From Pseudomonadota bacterium (lineage in GTDB: Bacteria > Pseudomonadota > Alphaproteobacteria > Acetobacterales > Acetobacteraceae): a stretch of DNA of 6,860 bases. Shown here piece by piece: positions 1 to 5,397 of the stretch. The notes beneath the pieces were generated by a model. The model worked only from the letters and a program-made list of their open reading frames with translations, was not told the origin of the DNA and did no database searches. The stretch covers positions 1 to 6,860 of the forward strand of contig JAJZVS010000209.1 in NCBI GenBank assembly GCA_021845555.1, in the 5' to 3' direction. Positions within the stretch are counted from its first letter, which is position 1. Each line of letters starts with the position of its first letter. The translations under genes were made by a program, and so were the position numbers.

Positions 1-1
1 G

Positions 2-250
2 CCGAGCCAGCGCACCGTGGTCGCCGGCCGGCGCCATGTCGGGATCACCGGCATCGAGCCGGTGGGCAACTACGCGGTGCGGCTGACGTTCGACGATCTG
101 CACGACACCGGGCTGTATTCGTTCGACTACCTGCACGAACTGGGCCGCGAGCAGGACCGCCGCTGGCGCCGCTACCTCGACGAGCTCGCCGCGCGCGGGC
201 TGAGCCGGGAGCCGGAGACGCCCCGCGCGGGCCGGGCCGCGACGCGGTAA
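2..250 (+). CDS. DUF971 / gamma-butyrobetaine hydroxylase-like N-terminal domain protein (5' end outside window)
   Basis: An open frame enters from the left edge and ends at TAA 248-250, giving 82 visible residues. The segment VGNYAVRLTFDDLHDTGLYS followed by FDYLHELG is the hallmark of the DUF971 family (PF06155), which resembles the N-terminal domain of gamma-butyrobetaine hydroxylase and also occurs at the C-terminus of HCF101-type Fe-S carriers. Stand-alone bacterial members are about 110-130 residues, so roughly the first third is missing. An internal GTG at 17-19 is only a valine codon, because family-like sequence (SQRTVVAGRRHVGI) starts before it. The last 20 or so residues are Arg/Ala/Pro-rich and look like an unconserved tail. 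The biochemical role is not established; a link to Fe-S or metal handling is suggested for the family. Family call is firm, function is not. Confidence 0.88.
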   Translation, partial: PSQRTVVAGRRHVGITGIEPVGNYAVRLTFDDLHDTGLYSFDYLHELGREQDRRWRRYLDELAARGLSREPETPRAGRAATR

Positions 251-257
251 CGGGAAC

Positions 258-286
258 CGCCGCCCCGACGTTGCGGGCGAGGCGGC
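258..286 (+). terminator. Candidate stem-loop after the DUF971 gene
   Basis: Beginning eight bases after the DUF971 stop codon, GCCGCC (259-264) can pair with GGCGGC (281-286) around a 16-nt loop. No T-run follows, so this could be a weak or factor-assisted terminator, or simply chance pairing in GC-rich DNA. The rest of the 103-bp gap (251-353) shows no clear promoter: TTGCGG at 271-276 and CAGATT at 294-299 are 17 bp apart but match the consensus poorly. Confidence 0.2.
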
Positions 287-353
287 AACCGGGCAGATTT
301 CTCCGGCCGGCCCCCGCGTTCAGGGGCGCGGGCAGCCACGGAGACAGCATCCC

Positions 354-1577
354 ATGGACTTTGCCTATTCCCCCGAGCAGGAGGCCTTGCGCCACGAGGT
401 CCGCGCCTTCATCGCGGAGCACGTGACGGACGCGGTGCTGGCCGAACGCGGCCAGTCGGAATCGAACACCGCGCCCGGTCGCGGCCCCGGCGCCAGCGCG
501 GCGATGCAGGAGCTGTATCGCAAGATCTACGAGCGCGGCTGGCTCGGGATCGCCTATCCGAAGGAATACGGCGGTCAGGGCGGCGATCGCATGTCGCAGT
601 ACATCGTCGAGGAAGAATTCACCCGGGTGGACATTCCCGTGGGCATGGGCGGCAGCGGCGCGCCGGCGATCCTGGCGGCGGGCACCGAGGAACAGAAGCA
701 GTACTATATCCCGCGGCTGATCAAGCGGGAGATTTCGTTCGCGCTGGGCTTCACCGAGCCGCACGCGGGCGCCGACCTCGCCTCCCTGCAATGCCGCGCG
801 GTGCGCGACGGCGACGAGTACGTCGTCAACGGCCAGAAGATGTACACTTCGTCGGCGCATGTCGCGACGCATATGTATCTGATGGCGCGGACCGATCCGA
901 CCGTGCCGAAGCACCGCGGCATTTCGGTCTTCGTGTTCCCGATGGACACGCCCGGTATCACGGTCCGGCCGTTGTGGACGATTCAGAACGATCCGATGGC
1001 GCCGGTGGGCACCACCTATGGCCACCAGAGGACCAACGAAACCTTCTTCGACGACGTCCGCATCCCCGCGTCATCCCTGCTGGGCAAGGAGAACGAGGGC
1101 TGGCGGGTCGGTGCCATGGGCCTGAACCTCGATCGCGTCGGCGCGTCCCGCTACCTGATCTCGGTCCGCCGCGACGAGGACATCGTCAATTTCGTCAAGG
1201 CGTACAGTTTCAACGGCTACAGCCCGGCGAGCGACCCGGCGATCCGCGACAAGATCGCCGAACTGTGGATCGAGGCGCAGGTCTGCCGCCTGATGACGAT
1301 GCGCAGCATGTCCATCGTCGAGCACGGCGGCGCCTTCACCTACGAGGGCTCGGCGGAGAAGGTCTGGGCGCCGGAGCACGGCGTGCGCACCACCGAGGCG
1401 ATCAGCCAGATGCTCGGCCCGTACGGCCAGTTGCTGCACGGTTCGCCGCAGGCGATCGAAGACGGCGTGTTCGCGCATAATTTGATGGGGTCCTTCCAGT
1501 CGGGCATCAACCACGGCAGCACCCAGGTCATGCGCGACCAGATTTCCCGCCGTGGTCTGGATATGCCCCGGAAGTAG
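354..1577 (+). CDS. Acyl-CoA dehydrogenase family protein with atypical catalytic position
   Basis: A 407-residue flavoprotein of the acyl-CoA dehydrogenase fold, expected to act on an acyl-CoA thioester in the cytoplasm. Residues 1-125 form the helical N-terminal domain (MDFAYSPEQEALRHEVRAFI opening). Residues 129-142 (FALGFTEPHAGADL) and the following GQKMYTSSA are the beta-domain/FAD signature. Residues 240-407 form the C-terminal helical domain, with a QMLGPYGQL flavin-contact stretch (352-360). ATG 354 is preceded by GGAGA (340-344) at a 9-nt spacing. Oddity: the C-terminal INHGSTQVMRDQISRR aligns with the canonical IYEGTNEIQRNIIARR, so His387 replaces the catalytic Glu of MCAD-type enzymes (Glu376). 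Asp260 (LNLDR) falls at the position of isovaleryl-CoA dehydrogenase Glu254. It may use Asp260, act as a non-catalytic subunit of a heteromeric enzyme, or do other chemistry. Substrate cannot be read from the sequence. Confidence 0.93.
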   Translation: MDFAYSPEQEALRHEVRAFIAEHVTDAVLAERGQSESNTAPGRGPGASAAMQELYRKIYERGWLGIAYPKEYGGQGGDRMSQYIVEEEFTRVDIPVGMGGSGAPAILAAGTEEQKQYYIPRLIKREISFALGFTEPHAGADLASLQCRAVRDGDEYVVNGQKMYTSSAHVATHMYLMARTDPTVPKHRGISVFVFPMDTPGITVRPLWTIQNDPMAPVGTTYGHQRTNETFFDDVRIPASSLLGKENEGWRVGAMGLNLDRVGASRYLISVRRDEDIVNFVKAYSFNGYSPASDPAIRDKIAELWIEAQVCRLMTMRSMSIVEHGGAFTYEGSAEKVWAPEHGVRTTEAISQMLGPYGQLLHGSPQAIEDGVFAHNLMGSFQSGINHGSTQVMRDQISRRGLDMPRK

Positions 1578-1600
1578 GTAGCGGACCGACCCCTCCTGTC

Positions 1601-1624
1601 ATGGCCGGCCGTCGAGCCGGCCAT
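1601..1624. repeat. Palindromic intergenic element, copy A
   Basis: A perfect 9-bp inverted repeat, ATGGCCGGC (1601-1609) and GCCGGCCAT (1616-1624), encloses a 6-nt loop. It lies 23 bp after the acyl-CoA dehydrogenase stop. It shares its ATGGCCGG arm with copy B 25 bp further on. Palindromes with this core are common between alphaproteobacterial genes. With convergent genes on either side it could stop transcription in both directions, although no T-run is present. Confidence 0.7.
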
Positions 1625-1648
1625 CTGCCCCCGATCGTTCGTGCGCGG

Positions 1649-1671
1649 ATGGCCGGGTCAAGCCCGGCCAT
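1649..1671. repeat. Palindromic intergenic element, copy B
   Basis: A perfect 9-bp inverted repeat, ATGGCCGGG (1649-1657) and CCCGGCCAT (1663-1671), encloses a 5-nt loop. On the minus strand it reads ATGGCCGGGCTTGACCC then GGCCAT, a form often met in alphaproteobacterial intergenic DNA. It lies 28 bp downstream of the MmgE/PrpD stop, so it is the candidate transcription barrier for that gene as copy A is for the opposite gene. Confidence 0.72.
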
Positions 1672-1699
1672 AGCGGTAACGTACGGGGCAGGTTTCTGT

Positions 1700-3061
1700 T
1701 CAGAGGGTCAGCGCGTCCATCAGCTCGGTTGCCGCCGGCAGGCGGTCGAGCGCCTCCAGCGCCGCGATCGACCGCTCCAGCCGGTCGCCGGTGAGCACGC
1801 GGGAGGCGCAGCCGCGGTATTTGTCGAGCAGCTCCTCGCGGGTCATCGGGTTGCCCGGACTGCCGCGCACCTTGTCCACCGTCCGGGTGAAGGTGCGGCC
1901 GTCCCGCATGCGGATGGTGACCGGCGACCGGCGGCGGGACGTGTCGTCCGCGGGCCATTCCGGATGCGCGTTGACCTGCACCTTTTCCAGCGCCTGGCGC
2001 ATGCGCGGCGCGTTGCAGTAGCCGTCGGTGAAGGAGTTCAGGTCCACGCGGCGGTCCAGCAGCATGGCCGCCAGCACGTAGTCGAGCGAGAACTTGCCCC
2101 GGAACCCATCGGTGGGCGTGTGGAAGCGCACGATGCACAGCAGGTCCGGATGCACATCCACCTCCAGCCTGGCGACATCGTCGATCCTGATGTCGTTCTC
2201 CGCCAGCAGCGCCTGCGCGGCGTCGAGCGCGCGCAGATTGCCGCCGCAGCACGGGTAGCGTTTCACCGTCAGGCCGGGATCGACGATCGCCCAGTGCTGC
2301 CCCAGACCGACTTCCACCTTGCCGAGAGTGTAGTTCCCGGCGCCGTGGAACGCCGCGAAGAAGCCGTACTCGCCCTCGATGCCGGCGGGGTCGGCGACGT
2401 AGTCCTTCGCCGCCAGCAGGACGGAAGTGACGCCGGCGCGCGCCGCGTTGCCGGCGTGGATGCCCTTGCCCCAGGTACCGAAATGCTGCGTCAGCCCGCC
2501 GGCGTTGGCCGCCGCGAGGCCGATCGCGACGCCCATCTGCGCGGCGTTCAGGCCGACGAGGTTGCCGGCCGCTGCGGCCGCCGCCGAGCAGCCATAGAGC
2601 GAGGTGGGATGGAAGCCGCGGCGCCGCAGTTCGGGCTCGTATTGCCGACCGGACAACGACAGCCGCTCGAAAACTTCCAGGCCGACGCAGACGGCGGCGA
2701 CCAGATCGCCGCCGGTCACGCCCGCGCGCTCGGCCATCGCCAGCGCGGCGGGCAGGATGCAGGCGGTCGGGTGGGAAAACCCGGTGTCGTCGAAATCCAG
2801 CAGATGCGCGAGCGCGCCGTTGGCCCAGGCGGCGGAAACCGTGCCGGTCCGCAGATTGGTCCCGAGCACGCGCGCCTGCGGTGCGCCGCCCTGCTCGCGC
2901 GTGACATCCAGCACGATGCGTCCCGCCGGCTCCGCGGTCGCCGCAAGCGCGACGCCGGTGCAATCCAGGATATGCCGCTTCGTCGCGGCCACCGCCGCGG
3001 CGCTGATGTCGCCGATGCGGATCTCGCTGGCGAAGCGGGAAAGGACGGCGGTCGCTGCCAT
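1700..3061 (-). CDS. MmgE/PrpD family protein
   Basis: A 453-residue cytoplasmic enzyme of the MmgE/PrpD family, which includes 2-methylcitrate dehydratase (PrpD) and cis-aconitate decarboxylase. Visible motifs are NGALAHLLDFDDT (81-93), HPTACILP (97-104), GFHPTS (149-154), GKGIHAGNAARAG (198-210), KRYPCC (267-272), FSLDY (324-328) and GNPMTREELLDKY (403-415). By my alignment the active-site set described for cis-aconitate decarboxylase (Asp93, Thr97, His103, His159, Lys207, Lys272, Tyr318) corresponds to Asp89, Thr93, His97, His151, Lys199, Lys267 and Tyr328, so it looks catalytically competent. ATG 3061-3059 is chosen because AGGAGA (3074-3069) sits 7 nt upstream and the length then equals the family norm; the frame stays open further but reads into the neighbour. 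No prpB or prpC is visible, so methylcitrate activity is not supported by context. Substrate unknown. Confidence 0.92.
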   Translation of the reverse strand: MAATAVLSRFASEIRIGDISAAAVAATKRHILDCTGVALAATAEPAGRIVLDVTREQGGAPQARVLGTNLRTGTVSAAWANGALAHLLDFDDTGFSHPTACILPAALAMAERAGVTGGDLVAAVCVGLEVFERLSLSGRQYEPELRRRGFHPTSLYGCSAAAAAAGNLVGLNAAQMGVAIGLAAANAGGLTQHFGTWGKGIHAGNAARAGVTSVLLAAKDYVADPAGIEGEYGFFAAFHGAGNYTLGKVEVGLGQHWAIVDPGLTVKRYPCCGGNLRALDAAQALLAENDIRIDDVARLEVDVHPDLLCIVRFHTPTDGFRGKFSLDYVLAAMLLDRRVDLNSFTDGYCNAPRMRQALEKVQVNAHPEWPADDTSRRRSPVTIRMRDGRTFTRTVDKVRGSPGNPMTREELLDKYRGCASRVLTGDRLERSIAALEALDRLPAATELMDALTL

Positions 3062-3068
3062 GAAGGTT

Positions 3069-3074
3069 TCTCCT
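3069..3074 (-). promoter_or_regulatory. Ribosome-binding site fixing the MmgE/PrpD start
   Basis: AGGAGA on the minus strand, 7 nt before ATG 3061. It selects this start over the longer in-frame extensions that run into the glycosyltransferase gene. Confidence 0.8.
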
Positions 3075-3092
3075 GTGACGTTCCTGCCCCCG

Positions 3093-3134
3093 GCGATCAG
3101 CGGCCTGCGATCGGCGGCCCGCGACCGGCGACCC
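3093..3134. repeat. Three tandem imperfect 14-bp repeats
   Basis: Units GCGATCAGCGGCCT (3093-3106), GCGATCGGCGGCCC (3107-3120) and GCGACCGGCGACCC (3121-3134) follow each other without spacing. Adjacent units differ at two positions each. The array lies in the 106-bp gap between the glycosyltransferase stop and the MmgE/PrpD start, 32 bp upstream of the latter's ATG, where a promoter or leader would be. The unit length is not a multiple of three, which fits non-coding DNA. Confidence 0.65.
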
Positions 3135-3167
3135 GCGTCCCATGCGAATCCGTTGCCAGGTGGCGGA

Positions 3168-4256
3168 CTATCCTGCGCCGGCGCCGCCGACAGCACCATC
3201 GCCGGCGATGGCGGGCAGCGCAGCGGCGAACGCAGCGATCTGCGTCGGCCAGTCCGGCAGCGCCTGCCCGGCCTGCCACGCCGCCGCCGCCATCTGGCGC
3301 CGCAGCGGGGCATCGAAGATCACCCGGCGCAGCGCCTTCGACAGTTGCTCGATGTCGCCGGGCTGGCAAACCACCCCCGCCTCGGCCGGCACCAGCGCCG
3401 CCGCCGCGCCGCCGCTGGTCACCGCCACCGGCAGGCCGCGCTTCAGCGCCTCGGCCACCGCCATGCCGTAGCCCTCCCACCAGGACGCCAGCGCGAACAG
3501 GTCGGCCCCGGCCCACAGCGTCTCCAGCGCCGCGTCGTCCAGCGCGCCGGCGAAGCGCACCCGGTCTTCCACCCGCAGCGCCGCCACCAGTGCCCGCAGC
3601 GCCGCGGCATGGGCGGGATCGCGCGGCTCGCCCACGATGGTCAGCCGCCAGTCGAGGTCGAACAGCCGCGCCAGCGCGCGGATCAGCACGTCGTGGCCCT
3701 TACGCGGCGTGAGCGCGCCGAGTGCCAGGATCGCGCAGCCAGGCCCGCCCGAACCGGTGGCGCCCAAACCTGGGGTACGGGGTGCGTCGTCGGTGCCCGG
3801 CACCACCACGGCGATGCGCGCGCGATCGACGCCGAAATCCGCCGCCAGCCGCGCGGCGGTGGCCTCGCTGGTGGCGATCACCCGGGCGAGCCGCGGCAGC
3901 AGGCGCAGTTCGGTGTTGCGCAGGCCGGCCCGCTCGCTTTCGGCGGTACCGGGTTCGAGCGCGGTGGGGTGGTGGATCAGCCCGACTGTCGGGCGCGCCG
4001 CCAGCCGGTCCCCCTGGCCGGCGAAGGCGGGCAGCACGAGGCCGTCGATCACCGGGCAAGTCTCCGGCGGCAGCGCCGCGAACGCCGCCAGCGCGGCGGC
4101 GCGCGCCGGCGCGTCGGCCAGCGGATGCGCGCCCGGCAGGGCGAGCACCGTTACCCGGTGCCCGGCATCCCGGAGACCGGCGACGATGCGCCGGTTGTAG
4201 GCGTGCCCGCCGGCCGGTGGGGCAAACGGCGCAGGCAGCAGCAGGGTGACGTCCAT
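3168..4256 (-). CDS. GT4-type (glycosyl transferases group 1) glycosyltransferase
   Basis: A 362-residue GT-B fold retaining glycosyltransferase that should move a sugar from a nucleotide-sugar donor; acceptor and donor are unknown. The N-terminal acceptor domain begins MDVTLLLPAPFAPPAGGHAY with the Gly-Gly loop at 16-17 and NRRIVAGLRDAGHRVTVLAL after it. The linker region has VIATSEATAARLAADFGVD (127-144) and VVPGTDD (151-157). The C-terminal donor domain carries LALGALTPRKGHDVLIRAL (177-195), LTIVGE (205-210) and the E-x7-E motif Glu261/Glu269 in WWEGYGMAVAEA. No signal peptide or membrane segment is visible, so it is cytoplasmic or peripheral. ATG 4256-4254 has GAGGA (4268-4264) 7 nt upstream. 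It starts 33 nt after the gph stop, so the two are probably co-transcribed. The C-terminus ends in a Gly/Ala tail (352-362). Confidence 0.9.
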   Translation of the reverse strand: MDVTLLLPAPFAPPAGGHAYNRRIVAGLRDAGHRVTVLALPGAHPLADAPARAAALAAFAALPPETCPVIDGLVLPAFAGQGDRLAARPTVGLIHHPTALEPGTAESERAGLRNTELRLLPRLARVIATSEATAARLAADFGVDRARIAVVVPGTDDAPRTPGLGATGSGGPGCAILALGALTPRKGHDVLIRALARLFDLDWRLTIVGEPRDPAHAAALRALVAALRVEDRVRFAGALDDAALETLWAGADLFALASWWEGYGMAVAEALKRGLPVAVTSGGAAAALVPAEAGVVCQPGDIEQLSKALRRVIFDAPLRRQMAAAAWQAGQALPDWPTQIAAFAAALPAIAGDGAVGGAGAG

Positions 4257-4289
4257 GCGTGGGTCCTCATCGGCTCCGATCCCGGCGCC

Positions 4290-4943
4290 TCATCGCCGCG
4301 CGAGCAGCGCCGCGGCAAGCGCCGGCAGCTCGGCGAACCGCGATGCGGTGGCCTGGGCGGGGCGGCCCATTTCGGCGGTGCCGTAGCCCCAGGCGGCGAA
4401 GATGCAGGGCAGGCCGGCGGCGCGGGCGGCCTGCACGTCGTTGGCGTGATCGCCCGCCATCACCGCTTCCTCGGGCACGCCGCCGGCCGCCGCCAGCGTC
4501 GCCAGCAGGTGGCGCGGATCGGGCTTGCGCGCGGGGAAACTGTCGCCGCCGCCGACCGCGGCGAACAGGTCCGCGATCCCGAGCGTGGCCAGCAGGGCGC
4601 GCGCCGGCGCCTCCAGCTTGTTGGTGCAGACCGCCAGCCGCCAGCCGGACCCGACAAGCGCGTGCAGCGTCGGCGCGACGTCGGGATAGAGCCGGCTCTG
4701 CTCCGCGTAATGGGCGCCGTAATCGGCGACATAGGCGGCGACGGCCGCCTCGTCGGCGCGCTGCCCGCGGGCGGCGAAGGCGTTGGCGATCAGGCGCTGC
4801 ACGCCGTCGCCCACCAGCGCGGCGGTCTCCGCCAGGCTGAACTTCGCCAGGCCGCGCGCGACCATCAGCCGGTTCAGCGCGGCGGCAAGGTCGGGCACCG
4901 AATCGACCAGGGTGCCGTCGAGATCGAGCAACAGGGTCGGCAT
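4290..4943 (-). CDS. gph: Phosphoglycolate phosphatase-like HAD hydrolase
   Basis: A 217-residue HAD-superfamily (subfamily IA) phosphatase, best matched to Gph, which removes phosphate from 2-phosphoglycolate. Motif I is LLDLDGTLVDS with nucleophile Asp7 and Asp9; motif II Thr107 in VCTNK; motif III Lys140 in ARKPDP; motif IV GDHANDV with Asp165 and Asp169. The cap domain lies between about residues 16 and 80. Length matches the family. ATG 4943-4941 is chosen because motif I starts directly after it; the frame is open upstream to 5009 but would add 22 residues that fall in a repeat. The ribosome site is modest: GGAG (4959-4956), 12 nt from the ATG, inside repeat copy 1. It is first of a likely two-gene unit with the glycosyltransferase and divergent from vapBC and glmU. 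Related HAD enzymes with other small phosphoesters cannot be excluded. Confidence 0.88.
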   Translation of the reverse strand: MPTLLLDLDGTLVDSVPDLAAALNRLMVARGLAKFSLAETAALVGDGVQRLIANAFAARGQRADEAAVAAYVADYGAHYAEQSRLYPDVAPTLHALVGSGWRLAVCTNKLEAPARALLATLGIADLFAAVGGGDSFPARKPDPRHLLATLAAAGGVPEEAVMAGDHANDVQAARAAGLPCIFAAWGYGTAEMGRPAQATASRFAELPALAAALLARR

Positions 4944-4945
4944 CA

Positions 4946-5026
4946 GCCGGTCATACTCCGAAAGGCAGCGGGGAGCGGCATCGTGGAGCGGGTCTTTGAC
5001 ACGGCCCATGATCCGCCGCTACCCGC
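4946..5026. repeat. 81-bp direct repeat, copy 1 (pairs with 5869-5949)
   Basis: Aligns without gaps to 5869-5949 at a constant offset of 923 bp. Bases 4946-4963 match 17/18, bases 4964-4979 match 8/16, and bases 4980-5026 match 42/47, in total 67/81. It begins 3 bp upstream of the gph start codon, so the gph leader and ribosome site lie inside it. The conserved right half folds into a hairpin (4980-5012). The right border is sharp: similarity is lost after ACCCGC. Weaker similarity (7/10) may extend leftward into the first gph codons. Confidence 0.85.
4980..5012. repeat. REP-like imperfect hairpin within repeat copy 1
   Basis: ATCGTGG (4980-4986) pairs with CCATGAT (5006-5012) with one G-T wobble. 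After a 2x2 internal loop, CGGGTC (4989-4994) pairs with GACACG (4998-5003) with one mismatch, around a TTT loop (4995-4997). On the minus strand a GTAG (5022-5019) lies six bases 5' of the hairpin, as in REP elements mobilised by RAYT transposases. Calling it REP-like is inference from layout only. Confidence 0.5.
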
Positions 5027-5071
5027 CGCGCGGTCCCGTCCGTGGTGTGGACGATCCCCTCCTCGCGCAAG

Positions 5072-5090
5072 CAGGGGCCTCGCGCCCCTG
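5072..5090. repeat. GC-rich inverted repeat upstream of vapB
   Basis: CAGGGGC (5072-5078) and GCCCCTG (5084-5090) form a perfect 7-bp stem with a 5-nt loop (CTCGC). It lies between repeat copy 1 and the antitoxin start. No T-run follows on either strand. It may be part of a dispersed intergenic element or a transcription barrier between divergent genes. Confidence 0.45.
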
Positions 5091-5099
5091 GAACGGGCG

Positions 5100-5128
5100 T
5101 TGCCGCGCGGCGACCCGGACCATACATG
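5100..5128 (+). promoter_or_regulatory. Tentative vapBC promoter
   Basis: TTGCCG (5100-5105) and TACATG (5123-5128) are separated by 17 bp and lie just ahead of the antitoxin. The -35 match is fair and the -10 match is poor, and alphaproteobacterial promoters are hard to read by eye. If real, the -10 would overlap the left arm of the inverted repeat at 5125-5144, as expected for autorepression. Confidence 0.22.
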
Positions 5129-5144
5129 ACTACGTGCGGTCATG
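5125..5144. promoter_or_regulatory. Candidate vapBC operator (inverted repeat)
   Basis: CATGAC (5125-5130) and GTCATG (5139-5144) form a perfect 6-bp inverted repeat with an 8-bp centre. It ends 10 bp before the antitoxin start and touches the ribosome site. Type II antitoxins, alone or with toxin, commonly bind such palindromes to repress their own operon. The assignment comes from position and symmetry only. Confidence 0.5.
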
Positions 5145-5154
5145 GGAGGGTCCC

Positions 5155-5397
5155 GTGCGAACGGTTCAGCTCCGCGACGCGAAGGCGCGGCTTTCCGCGC
5201 TGGTCGAGGCCGCCGAAAAGGGCGAGGCAAGCGTCATCACCAAGCACGGCCGGCCGGCCGCGATGCTGGTGCCGATGGACATGGCCGAACGGCTGATCGC
5301 GGCCGAAGGCCCGAGCCTCGCCGAGATGCTGCTGTCGATCCCGGCCGGGTTCGAGGTCGAGCGGGACCCGACCCCGCTGCGCGCAGCCGATCTCTGA
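5155..5397 (+). CDS. vapB: Type II antitoxin, Phd/YefM fold (VapB partner of VapC)
   Basis: An 80-residue antitoxin. The N-terminus, VRTVQLRDAKARLSALVEAA then EKGEASVITKHGRPAAMLVP, is the Phd/YefM DNA-binding and dimerisation fold (residues 1-45). The remainder (about 50-80, with an acidic FEVERDP stretch) would be the flexible toxin-neutralising tail. It should bind and block the PIN ribonuclease encoded next and repress the operon. The start is GTG 5155, with GGGAGG (5144-5149) five bases upstream. GTG 5134 in the same frame is a less likely alternative because it lies inside the inverted repeat and lacks such a site. Its stop TGA shares one base with the toxin ATG, so translation is probably coupled. 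The symbol vapB is used by partnership with vapC; by fold it is Phd/YefM rather than AbrB-like. Confidence 0.88.
   Translation: MRTVQLRDAKARLSALVEAAEKGEASVITKHGRPAAMLVPMDMAERLIAAEGPSLAEMLLSIPAGFEVERDPTPLRAADL

Noticed and set aside
45..1025. A 326-codon minus-strand open frame antisense to the DUF971 and acyl-CoA dehydrogenase genes.
   Set aside because: Arg-rich composition and no family motif. It crosses two real genes and the gap between them, typical of GC-rich shadow frames.
1599..3143. A 514-codon minus-strand frame overlapping the MmgE/PrpD gene in another frame.
   Set aside because: Arg-rich translation without motifs. The overlapping frame carries the complete, motif-supported family protein.
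3062..3313. An upstream start for the MmgE/PrpD gene at 3313.
   Set aside because: It would overlap the glycosyltransferase gene by about 145 bp and add Arg-rich sequence, whereas ATG 3061 has an ideal ribosome site and gives the family length.
1601..3712. A 703-codon + strand open frame starting inside the palindromic element.
   Set aside because: Low-complexity Arg/Ala/Pro translation, antisense to the MmgE/PrpD and glycosyltransferase genes, start codon inside a hairpin repeat. A shadow frame.
4944..5009. A 22-residue N-terminal extension of gph from an upstream ATG at 5009.
   Set aside because: These residues are encoded by the repeat element, have no counterpart in HAD phosphatases, and motif I normally begins within the first ten residues.
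2604..5129. An 841-codon open frame on the + strand antisense to the MmgE/PrpD, glycosyltransferase and gph genes.
   Set aside because: It is Arg/Gly/Pro/Ala/Gln-rich with no recognisable domain and is explained by the GC-rich third codon positions of the three well-supported minus-strand genes.
4783..5154. In-frame upstream extension of the antitoxin gene by more than 120 codons.
   Set aside because: The added sequence is antisense to gph and passes through repeat copy 1. The Phd/YefM fold begins exactly at GTG 5155, which has its own ribosome site.
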